From the NCBI GenBank assembly GCA_041746415.1, contig JBGTHB010000180.1:1-6124 (forward strand): DNA of 6,124 bases. The letters run 5' to 3'. The notes below the pieces were generated by a model. The model saw nothing but the letters and a program-made list of their open reading frames with translations, was not told the DNA's origin and made no database searches. Positions 1-5,134 of the stretch are shown here, in pieces (positions within the stretch are counted from its first letter, which is position 1; the number at the start of each line of letters is the position of its first letter). Position numbers and translations under genes: made by a program. Origin of the DNA: JBGTHB01 sp041746415. GTDB lineage: Bacteria > Pseudomonadota > Gammaproteobacteria > Coxiellales > Coxiellaceae.

Positions 1-1
1 T

Positions 2-244
2 AACTGCGCCGGAGTTTGGCTAGATGCAGGTGAATTAAGGGAGATACGCGATCTTTTTCCCACTGAGGCGGAACGTAAAGCCGCAGCGAACCAATTATTT
101 AAAGAAATATTTGAACCTGAATTACGTCAAGAGCTTAATCAATCTAAAAAGACATTACTCAAAGCCAAAAAATTCGCCCACCTATTTCGATTCATTTGTC
201 CTTCGTATTACATTAAAGGCAAACAAGATTGGGGTGCGTTTTAA
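2..244 (+). CDS. zf-TFIIB-type zinc-finger protein, C-terminal part
   Basis: The frame is open from the window edge to a TAA at 242-244, giving the last 80 residues of a protein whose start lies outside. The first visible residues, NCAGVWLDAGELREI, match the second half of the zf-TFIIB zinc-ribbon signature (CxxC followed by G-hydrophobic-W-L-D-x-G-E-L); the first CxxC pair would lie upstream of the window. After the motif comes a charged, probably helical stretch (about residues 18-58) and a short aromatic tail ending in WGAF. Family members are small, mostly uncharacterised proteins with a presumed zinc-binding role; no substrate or partner can be inferred here. The gene converges on the glutaredoxin gene, and their stop codons overlap in the sequence TTAA. 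The family call is fairly secure from the motif; the function is unknown. Confidence 0.75.
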   Translation, partial: NCAGVWLDAGELREIRDLFPTEAERKAAANQLFKEIFEPELRQELNQSKKTLLKAKKFAHLFRFICPSYYIKGKQDWGAF

Positions 245-549
245 TTCTTACTGAGTAATTGAGCCAATTCGCCGCTTTCAAATAACTCTGTGATGATGTC
301 ACAACCACCAACGAATTCGCCATTCACATATAATTGCGGAATGGTCGGCCATTTGGTGAAATCTTTAATGCCTTGTCTTAACAATGGATCTTCCAGTACG
401 TTCACGTCTAAATAATCCGCACCAAGCTCATCTAAAATTTGTATTACGTGATTGGAAAAACCGCATTGTGGAAAATCACGCGTGCCTTTCATGTAAAGCA
501 CAATGGCATTATCCGCAATTTGCTGCTGAATTTTTTCTTCAATTGTCAT
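241..549 (-). CDS. grxD: Monothiol CGFS glutaredoxin, Grx4/GrxD family
   Basis: A 102-residue single-domain monothiol glutaredoxin. In this family a [2Fe-2S] cluster is bound between two monomers, or between the glutaredoxin and a BolA-type partner, with glutathione as co-ligand; the proteins act in the cytoplasm in cluster transfer and iron homeostasis. Visible signatures are the active site CGFS at residues 29-32 with cluster-ligating Cys29, the glutathione-contacting Lys21 in the KGT turn, the WPT-I-P segment at 67-71 with the cis-proline, and GGCD at 81-84. It is slightly shorter than E. coli GrxD (115 residues), lacking the charged C-terminal tail. Residue 24 is Arg where the family usually has Pro (KGTPxxPxCGFS), which is unusual. 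The ATG overlaps the stop of the upstream BolA-family gene as ATGA, and GAGAA lies six bases ahead of it, so translational coupling is likely. Identification is secure. Confidence 0.95.
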   Translation of the reverse strand: MTIEEKIQQQIADNAIVLYMKGTRDFPQCGFSNHVIQILDELGADYLDVNVLEDPLLRQGIKDFTKWPTIPQLYVNGEFVGGCDIITELFESGELAQLLSKN

Positions 550-779
550 TTTTTATTCTCGTCTGGTGTGTAAGTTTTAATAGACAGCGCATGAATAACA
601 TCCGCCATTTTTTCACCGAGCACAGTATAAACCATACGATGGCGTTGCAAACTGTTTTTACCAGCAAAATCCGCGCTGATGATAACAGCATCAAAATGTC
701 GTCCATCGCCACTGACGTTAACCACAGCATCTTTAAAACCGGCTTCAAGCCAACGCTTAATTTCTATGCTGCTTACCAT
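546..779 (-). CDS. ibaG: BolA/IbaG-family iron-sulfur partner protein
   Basis: A 77-residue single-domain BolA-family protein. Members pair with CGFS glutaredoxins to form [2Fe-2S] heterocomplexes involved in cluster trafficking and iron sensing. The sequence shows the family pattern: an N-terminal helix, VSGDGRHF at residues 22-29 containing the variable-loop His28, the RHRMVY segment at 46-51, and IHALSIKTYTP at 62-72 with the invariant C-terminal His63, a known cluster ligand. The SGDG/HALSIKTYTP pattern is closer to E. coli IbaG (YrbA) than to BolA itself, so the symbol is by resemblance. An in-frame ATG at 797 would add six residues but has no ribosome site; the ATG at 779 has GGGGA six bases upstream and is preferred. 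Its stop overlaps the start of the glutaredoxin gene by ATGA, making a textbook BolA-Grx operon. Confidence 0.9.
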   Translation of the reverse strand: MVSSIEIKRWLEAGFKDAVVNVSGDGRHFDAVIISADFAGKNSLQRHRMVYTVLGEKMADVIHALSIKTYTPDENKK

Positions 780-785
780 CTCTTT

Positions 786-790
786 TCCCC
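786..790 (-). promoter_or_regulatory. Ribosome binding site deciding the ibaG start
   Basis: The minus strand reads GGGGA here, six bases before the ATG at 779-777. The alternative in-frame ATG at 797-795 is preceded only by CAATCAA, with no purine-rich site. The GGGGA lies inside the coding sequence that the longer start would require, so it argues for the shorter 77-residue protein. Confidence 0.6.
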
Positions 791-797
791 AATTCAT

Positions 798-825
798 TTG
801 ATTGGCGCATAGATTACACTATAAT
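798..825 (+). promoter_or_regulatory. Predicted sigma70 promoter for fdxA-cinA
   Basis: A perfect -10 hexamer, TATAAT, lies at 820-825. Sixteen bases upstream, TTGATT at 798-803 matches four of six positions of the -35 consensus. Transcription would start near 832, leaving a leader of about 23 bases that carries the AAGGAG ribosome site ahead of fdxA. No other promoter-like element is seen between the two divergent genes on this strand. The exact transcription start is inferred. Confidence 0.65.
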
Positions 826-831
826 GTGCGC
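805..831. repeat. Imperfect dyad over the divergent promoters
   Basis: GCGCA at 805-809 and TGCGC at 827-831 form a 5-bp inverted repeat whose centre (about 818) falls on the overlapping -10 elements; A811/T825 also pairs, while the interior is mostly unpaired. GATTG occurs as a direct repeat on the outer flanks at 800-804 and 833-837. The position suits an operator controlling both directions, but short arms like these can arise by chance. It does not resemble the consensus I know for Fur or IscR. Confidence 0.2.
818..823 (-). promoter_or_regulatory. Candidate -10 element for ibaG-grxD
   Basis: The minus strand reads TATAGT, five of six matches to the -10 consensus, and it overlaps the plus-strand TATAAT at 820-825 by four bases. 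Transcription would begin near 811, giving a leader of about 30 bases before the ibaG ATG. No good -35 hexamer lies 16-18 bases upstream on this strand, where the fdxA ribosome site sits, so the promoter would be weak or activator-dependent. It is the best candidate in a 75-bp gap that must hold the promoter of this operon. Confidence 0.35.
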
Positions 832-840
832 TGATTGAAT

Positions 841-846
841 AAGGAG
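841..846 (+). promoter_or_regulatory. Ribosome binding site of fdxA
   Basis: A full-strength AAGGAG Shine-Dalgarno sequence lies eight bases before the ATG at 855-857 and fixes the start of the ferredoxin. It is the strongest ribosome site in the window, consistent with an abundant small electron carrier. Confidence 0.85.
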
Positions 847-854
847 TTAGTAAG

Positions 855-1190
855 ATGACTTTCGTCGTCATAGATAGCTGCATCCGTTGCAAATACACCG
901 ATTGCGTTGAGGTCTGTCCTGTTGATTGCTTTCGTGAAGGCCCAAACATGCTTGTCATTGACCCGAATGAATGTATCGACTGCAACCTCTGTGTGCCTGA
1001 ATGCCCGGTGGATGCCATTTTTGCCGAAGATGATCTGCCTACTGATAAACGTGAATATATCGAACTTAACGCGGAGCTCGCTAAAAAATGGCCAGAAATC
1101 ACTAGCATTAAATCCGCACCCGAAGACGCGGATGAGTGGAAAGACGCGACAGACAAGCTGCAATATTTGGAAAAAGAATGGCCGAAGTAA
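855..1190 (+). CDS. fdxA: 7Fe ferredoxin FdxA, [3Fe-4S][4Fe-4S]
   Basis: A 111-residue ferredoxin of the Azotobacter vinelandii FdI type, a soluble low-potential electron carrier with one [3Fe-4S] and one [4Fe-4S] cluster. All nine cysteines of the FdI pattern are present: by alignment to FdI, Cys9, Cys17 and Cys50 bind the 3Fe cluster, Cys21, Cys40, Cys43 and Cys46 bind the 4Fe cluster, and Cys12 and Cys25 are non-ligands. The KYTDCVEVCPVDCF segment (residues 13-26) and the CIDCNLCVPECP segment (40-51) are near-identical to family members, and the acidic C-terminal extension (about 58-111) is also typical of this type. The redox partner is not encoded nearby. The gene is divergent from the BolA-glutaredoxin operon, sharing a 75-bp promoter region, and its last 13 bases overlap the start of cinA in another frame, so the two are probably co-transcribed. 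Confidence 0.95.
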   Translation: MTFVVIDSCIRCKYTDCVEVCPVDCFREGPNMLVIDPNECIDCNLCVPECPVDAIFAEDDLPTDKREYIELNAELAKKWPEITSIKSAPEDADEWKDATDKLQYLEKEWPK

Positions 1191-2263
1191 AAGTAGTGGC
1201 ACTCTTAGCCACCGGTGATGAAATCATCAATGGTGATATTGTAAATTCCAATACGGCTTATTTTGCACAACAACTCAAATTAAGCGATATTCGTCCTGGC
1301 AAACAATTAACGGTGGGTGACGATAAAGAAGCGATTAAACAGGCTGTTTTGTATTTATCTCAAGATCACGATGCCATCATTACCATCGGCGGTCTAGGAC
1401 CAACAGAAGATGATGTGACGCGCTTTGGCCTAGCGGAAGCATTGCAATTACCACTGGAATTTAATGCAGAGGCTTGGCGTGACATTGAAACGCGCTTTAA
1501 ACAATACCGTATTACCATCACTGAAAATAATCGTCTACAAGCTTTATTACCTAAAAACAGCCAAATGATCCCTAATCCAAATGGCTCAGCTTGCGCTTGT
1601 TATTTGCATCACAACAATAAAGATTATTTTATGCTGCCTGGGCCACCCAATGAATGTTTTCCACTATTCGATAGTGTGGTTAAACCATTATTATTAAAAA
1701 ATGGCTACAGCAAAAAAATGTGGCGCCACAATTGGTTGTTATTTAACGTCAGCGAAAGTGCTATAGCCACGCAATTAGAAAAAATTGATAACCCCGATTG
1801 CGACTTAGGCTATCGCGTTAATTATCCCTACCTTGAAGTTAAATTGAGCTGTGAAAACAAAACTGCTTTTGATACGGCTATTAAAAAATTTGATGCCATA
1901 TTGAAATCACAATGTATTAGCAACACAGTTGAAACCGCTTCCATGCAATTGGTAAAAAAACTCAGCACAGCAAAAAATAAGTTACGTATCTGCGACAACG
2001 CCACTGGTGGCTATCTGCAAAGTGTATTGCTTACTCCACAAACTTATCATGCCCTCACCTTTTGCCATGATGGCGTATCTGATGTCGCTGTTAATGGCTT
2101 AGAGGATTATTGGCAACAACAAGCCGCTGATTATTATCAACTTCAACTCAAAATCCACGCTAAAACTGAAACCCTCACTCTGCCGGCACGCGGCGCGAAA
2201 TCCCTGCTCTATTGCTGTGAACTAGTGTGCCTGAAGTTGCTTAATACGATTCAGCAACAGTAA
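1178..2263 (+). CDS. cinA: CinA-family protein with degenerate C-terminal amidase domain
   Basis: A 361-residue CinA-type protein. The N-terminal part (about 1-170) is a MoCF/COG1058 domain with GDEIINGDIVNSNT at 13-26, GGLGPTEDDVT at 71-81 and LPGPPNE at 153-159; in characterised CinA proteins this domain hydrolyses ADP-ribose. A middle segment (about 180-250) contains the family's YRVNYPYLEVKL strand. The final 107 residues (about 255-361) resemble a shortened CinA_C/PncC nicotinamide-mononucleotide amidase domain, usually about 160 residues. The expected AESCTGG active-site motif reads CDNATGG at 272-278, so the catalytic Ser is replaced by Asn, and the AVTGIAGP segment is missing. I infer that amidase activity is lost while the N-terminal domain is kept. 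The ATG at 1178, inside the end of fdxA, was chosen because conservation begins at KVVALLATGDE and GGA precedes it; an upstream ATG at 1136 is poorly supported. The 3' end overlaps the converging membrane-protein gene by 42 bases. Confidence 0.85.
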   Translation: MAEVKVVALLATGDEIINGDIVNSNTAYFAQQLKLSDIRPGKQLTVGDDKEAIKQAVLYLSQDHDAIITIGGLGPTEDDVTRFGLAEALQLPLEFNAEAWRDIETRFKQYRITITENNRLQALLPKNSQMIPNPNGSACACYLHHNNKDYFMLPGPPNECFPLFDSVVKPLLLKNGYSKKMWRHNWLLFNVSESAIATQLEKIDNPDCDLGYRVNYPYLEVKLSCENKTAFDTAIKKFDAILKSQCISNTVETASMQLVKKLSTAKNKLRICDNATGGYLQSVLLTPQTYHALTFCHDGVSDVAVNGLEDYWQQQAADYYQLQLKIHAKTETLTLPARGAKSLLYCCELVCLKLLNTIQQQ

Positions 2264-2983
2264 CGTGTAACCTGTTAATAACGGCGTGAATAAAGCATAC
2301 AGCACTGCGTTAAACACCAAGCGTAAAAAATGCGAATTGAGCCAGTGCATGTGGCGTGAATCAGGGTATCCCATATAAAGCAAAACCAACGTTACAATAT
2401 ATAGTGCAAACGTCACTAGCCAATTACGCGTGCCGATCCAACGAAAACAATCACGTAAAGCATGCAGTATGGTTTTAGTCAAAACCGCACATTGTGGCAT
2501 TAGCATTAGCAACCAAACGGAAACCAATAATGACGGAATACTGATAAACGCCATAATTAACACCAGGTGTATTTGCGGACTGTCTGGCACTACCATTGAG
2601 AAAACACGCAGCACGGTGTAACCAGCTAAAAATACCAGACAACACAACAGAGTCATTAAAAAAAAGGCAGAATAAATCGAACTAATGCGCTGCCAGGTTT
2701 CTAGGCAAATTTTTGCTAGTGCTACTTTGTTATTTTTAATACGTTGATCAACGCAGCGCAATGCTGCGGCCCACAAATACACTTGCAGCAACATTAAAAT
2801 AATGACAGCACTCACCTTTAACCATAGATAAGCAAACTCAAATAACGCCACAAAATACAGGCTGTTTAACACACCCAACAACAGCGCCAATGGCAACACT
2901 GCAGTGAAAATATGCGGATATATTTTCAAAGTGGCAAGACACAATTCACTGAACGATTGTCGTTTAGTGGCGTAGTTAATCAT
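2222..2983 (-). CDS. Six-helix membrane protein of unknown function
   Basis: A 253-residue, very hydrophobic protein that I do not recognise. Six likely membrane helices lie at about residues 25-47, 57-75, 104-125, 139-162, 188-206 and 221-244. They are separated by short loops rich in Lys and Arg after helix 2 (RCVDQRIKNNK, 76-86) and between helices 4 and 5 (around 168-186). By the positive-inside rule both ends should face the cytoplasm. There is no signal peptide, no obvious catalytic motif and no large soluble domain. The general layout recalls small YciC/DUF975-like bacterial membrane families, but I cannot assign one. The gene starts 34 bp behind the beta-oxidation alpha subunit on the same strand, so co-transcription is likely, but a role in lipid metabolism is only a guess from position. 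The ATG at 2983 is preferred over the ATG at 2989, which directly abuts the ribosome site. Its 3' end overlaps cinA by 42 bases. Confidence 0.7.
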   Translation of the reverse strand: MINYATKRQSFSELCLATLKIYPHIFTAVLPLALLLGVLNSLYFVALFEFAYLWLKVSAVIILMLLQVYLWAAALRCVDQRIKNNKVALAKICLETWQRISSIYSAFFLMTLLCCLVFLAGYTVLRVFSMVVPDSPQIHLVLIMAFISIPSLLVSVWLLMLMPQCAVLTKTILHALRDCFRWIGTRNWLVTFALYIVTLVLLYMGYPDSRHMHWLNSHFLRLVFNAVLYALFTPLLTGYTLLLLNRIKQLQAH

Positions 2984-2989
2984 TTTCAT

Positions 2990-2995
2990 CTCCCT
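2990..2995 (-). promoter_or_regulatory. Ribosome binding site deciding the membrane-protein start
   Basis: The minus strand reads AGGGAG. It lies immediately next to an ATG at 2989-2987, too close to serve it, and six bases before a second in-frame ATG at 2983-2981. The second ATG is therefore the more likely start, shortening the protein by two residues. Confidence 0.6.
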
Positions 2996-3006
2996 ATGCT
3001 AAAGCT

Positions 3007-3031
3007 AAAGCCGTGATTTAAGCGCGGCTTT
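3007..3031 (-). repeat. Inverted repeat at the end of the fad alpha-subunit gene
   Basis: AAAGCCG at 3007-3013 and CGGCTTT at 3025-3031 form a perfect 7-bp stem with an 11-base loop that contains the TAA stop of the alpha-subunit gene. On the minus-strand transcript the 3' arm ends in UUU but is followed by AGCUUUAGC rather than a U-run, so it is a poor intrinsic terminator. It could cause partial termination or stabilise the upstream message before the membrane-protein gene. Confidence 0.3.
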
Positions 3032-5132
3032 CACCTAATGCGGCTGAATCACCTGCAGCAGCACGTGGTGCATTTTCTGCAGTATCACACTTTTTTGTGG
3101 CGGCACTTCCTTTTAATGCTTCCCAACCAATAAACGGTTTATAACGTTCGCCATATTCGCGGGTAAATTGATTTAAGCGTTCGACAATTTGGTCAACCCC
3201 ACGTGTTTGCGCATAATGCAGCGGGCCGCCACGAAATGGCGCAAAGCCCGTACCAAAAATCATACCGCCATCTAATAAATCCATGTCCTCAACTACTTTC
3301 TCATGCAAACACGCTACCGCTTCGTTCAGCATGCGCAATATCATTCTGTCAGCTATTTCAGGCGTGGCTTTTTTGCCTTCGTCATTGGCGTTAATTTGTT
3401 TTTTACCGTTTTGGTATTCGTAAAATCCACGTCCAGATTTCACACCCAAGTAACCCGCTTCAACCATTTTTTCTAAGCGTTCAGGGATTTGACCGCCATA
3501 ATGGCCCACCAAATTTTTAGCGACAGACAGAGCCACATCCAAACCGACTTTATCGGCTAATTCAATGGGGCCCATTGGCATACCGAATTCCGTAGCGGCT
3601 TTGTCGATTTGCAACGGCGCATAGCCTTCTTCTAATAAATAAACTGCTTCCATTAAATAAGGCATCAAACAACGATTAACTAAAAACCCTGGGCTGCTTT
3701 TAACCGGCAATGGCAATTTTGAAATTTTACCCACAAATGCTTGTGCTGCATTTTTCACTGCCAACGATGTTTTACTGCCATGCACCACTTCCACCAATGG
3801 CATTTTCGGCACAGGATTAAAGTAATGTATACCCACCAAACGTTCTGGTTTCGCTAACACCGTATTAATTTCATCTAATGGAATACTCGACGTATTTGTG
3901 GCTAAAATTGCATTTGCTTTTAATTTTGGCTCAAGCGACTTAAATAAATCTTGTTTGACTTTCAAATCTTCAAAAATGGCCTCTATCACCAAGTCGGCTT
4001 TTGCCACACCATAACCATTTAAATCAGGTTGCAATCTATCCAATACAGCTTGAATTAAATGTGGTTTTTTTAATTTCTTTTTGTAAAGCTTATACGCGCG
4101 CTGCATAGCCGGTGCGATACGTTCGGCACTTTGATCTTGCAGTGTCACATTAAAGCCTTTATACGCACACCAAGCAGCGATATCACCACCCATAGTGCCC
4201 GCACCAATAACGTGAACATTTTTAATCTCGCATTTAGCGACCTTCGCTTGTGCTTTTAAAGCCGTTTGCAAAAAGAAATCACGCACCATATTGCGACTAA
4301 TGTCTGTCACTAATAATTTGGCGATCTCATTTGCTTCAGCTATATAGGAATTTGTCCCTACACCTTCTTTAATCCATTTGTGTAACAACACAAACGGTGC
4401 TGGGTAATGATGCGGATTCACTTTAGCACGCAAGTTTTTTTCAATCATTTTACCTAACCAAGGGCGCACCCAAGATTCATTAGATAATCTCGACCAGCCT
4501 TTAGGTTGATGTGGCGCAGGTTTACTTAAAATAATGGCTTTTGCAGCACGTAATAACTCGCGTTTTGGCAGTGCTTGATCCACTAAGCCAATCTTCTTCG
4601 CTTTACGTGCATCAACCGCCATGCCCGCTAACATGATTTTCATCGCCGCTGGCGCGCCAATTAATTTTGGCAATCGCACTGTACCACCCCAACCTGGAAT
4701 AATACCCAGCTTCACTTCAGGTAAACCAATACGCGTTGATGGTGTTATTTCAGCAATGCGATAAGTGCACGCCAGTGCCGTTTCACAACCACCACCTAAA
4801 CAAAAGCCACTAATAATAGCCAACGTTGGCATAGGCAAAGCTTCAAATTTATCCAGCACCAACTGTGCTTGACGGATTAAATCAAACGCTTCTTTTTCAT
4901 CTTTTAATGCAGTGAATTGGGTGATATCGGCGCCAGCAATAAATCCTGTTGATTTTGCCGATTGTAAAATGACGCCTACTGGATTTTGTTGCGCAATATC
5001 ATCCACTACTTGATCGAACTCATCAAACACTTCACGATTTAATGAATTCACTTTGGCATCGGCGCGATCCAAGGTTAACCACAAAATGTTGTCGTTATCC
5101 GTTGCCAATTTCCAATGTTTATAATTATTCAT
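3018..5132 (-). CDS. fadJ: Fatty-acid oxidation alpha subunit (enoyl-CoA hydratase / 3-hydroxyacyl-CoA dehydrogenase), FadJ/FadB type
   Basis: A 704-residue cytoplasmic multifunctional enzyme that hydrates 2-enoyl-CoA and then oxidises 3-hydroxyacyl-CoA with NAD+. The N-terminal crotonase domain (about 1-200) has the oxyanion-hole segments FIAGADI (64-70) and GFCLGGGCE (109-117), and catalytic Glu117 and Glu139, equivalent to E. coli FadB Glu119 and Glu139. The Rossmann dehydrogenase domain starts near 303 with GAGTMG (310-315), then NTSS (413-416) and the His436-Glu448 catalytic pair in HYFNPVPKMPLVE. The C-terminal dehydrogenase domain repeats follow (PGFLVNR, GRGFYEY, and later GFAPFRGGP). 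Length is close to FadJ (714) and FadB (729). The last 30 or so residues are an Ala-rich tail of low complexity. The ATG at 5132 is chosen because homology starts there and GGAGAGG precedes it by eight bases; an upstream ATG at 5183 lies inside the thiolase gene. The order thiolase then alpha subunit matches fadIJ, hence the symbol; assignment to FadJ rather than FadB is by gene order and is not certain. Confidence 0.93.
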   Translation of the reverse strand: MNNYKHWKLATDNDNILWLTLDRADAKVNSLNREVFDEFDQVVDDIAQQNPVGVILQSAKSTGFIAGADITQFTALKDEKEAFDLIRQAQLVLDKFEALPMPTLAIISGFCLGGGCETALACTYRIAEITPSTRIGLPEVKLGIIPGWGGTVRLPKLIGAPAAMKIMLAGMAVDARKAKKIGLVDQALPKRELLRAAKAIILSKPAPHQPKGWSRLSNESWVRPWLGKMIEKNLRAKVNPHHYPAPFVLLHKWIKEGVGTNSYIAEANEIAKLLVTDISRNMVRDFFLQTALKAQAKVAKCEIKNVHVIGAGTMGGDIAAWCAYKGFNVTLQDQSAERIAPAMQRAYKLYKKKLKKPHLIQAVLDRLQPDLNGYGVAKADLVIEAIFEDLKVKQDLFKSLEPKLKANAILATNTSSIPLDEINTVLAKPERLVGIHYFNPVPKMPLVEVVHGSKTSLAVKNAAQAFVGKISKLPLPVKSSPGFLVNRCLMPYLMEAVYLLEEGYAPLQIDKAATEFGMPMGPIELADKVGLDVALSVAKNLVGHYGGQIPERLEKMVEAGYLGVKSGRGFYEYQNGKKQINANDEGKKATPEIADRMILRMLNEAVACLHEKVVEDMDLLDGGMIFGTGFAPFRGGPLHYAQTRGVDQIVERLNQFTREYGERYKPFIGWEALKGSAATKKCDTAENAPRAAAGDSAALGESRA

Positions 5133-5134
5133 GT

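Noticed and set aside
248..258. TTAC-TGA-GTAA hairpin as a terminator between the zf-TFIIB and glutaredoxin genes
   Set aside because: The stem is only four pairs, AT-rich, without a T-run, and lies inside the glutaredoxin coding sequence.
384..812. A 142-codon plus-strand open frame opposite the glutaredoxin and BolA genes
   Set aside because: It covers two well-supported genes in antisense and crosses the promoter region; the translation has no recognisable domain and there is no ribosome site.
780..854. A Fur box or IscR site controlling the iron-sulfur genes
   Set aside because: No stretch in the gap resembles the Fur 19-bp consensus or either IscR site type; only the unrelated GCGCA/TGCGC dyad was found.
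794..1202. Two minus-strand open frames opposite fdxA (794-1156 and 819-1202)
   Set aside because: They are antisense to a confidently identified ferredoxin, are Ser- or Phe-rich without domain features, and would remove the promoter region of both neighbours.
907..1218. A plus-strand open frame out of phase with fdxA
   Set aside because: It is a shadow of the fdxA coding sequence with scattered codons and no start signal.
2430..2621. A short plus-strand open frame inside the membrane-protein gene
   Set aside because: It is antisense to a clear six-helix coding region, only 63 codons long, and has no supporting signals.
3203..3394. A short plus-strand open frame inside fadJ
   Set aside because: It is antisense to a conserved enzyme domain and lacks a ribosome site or recognisable content.
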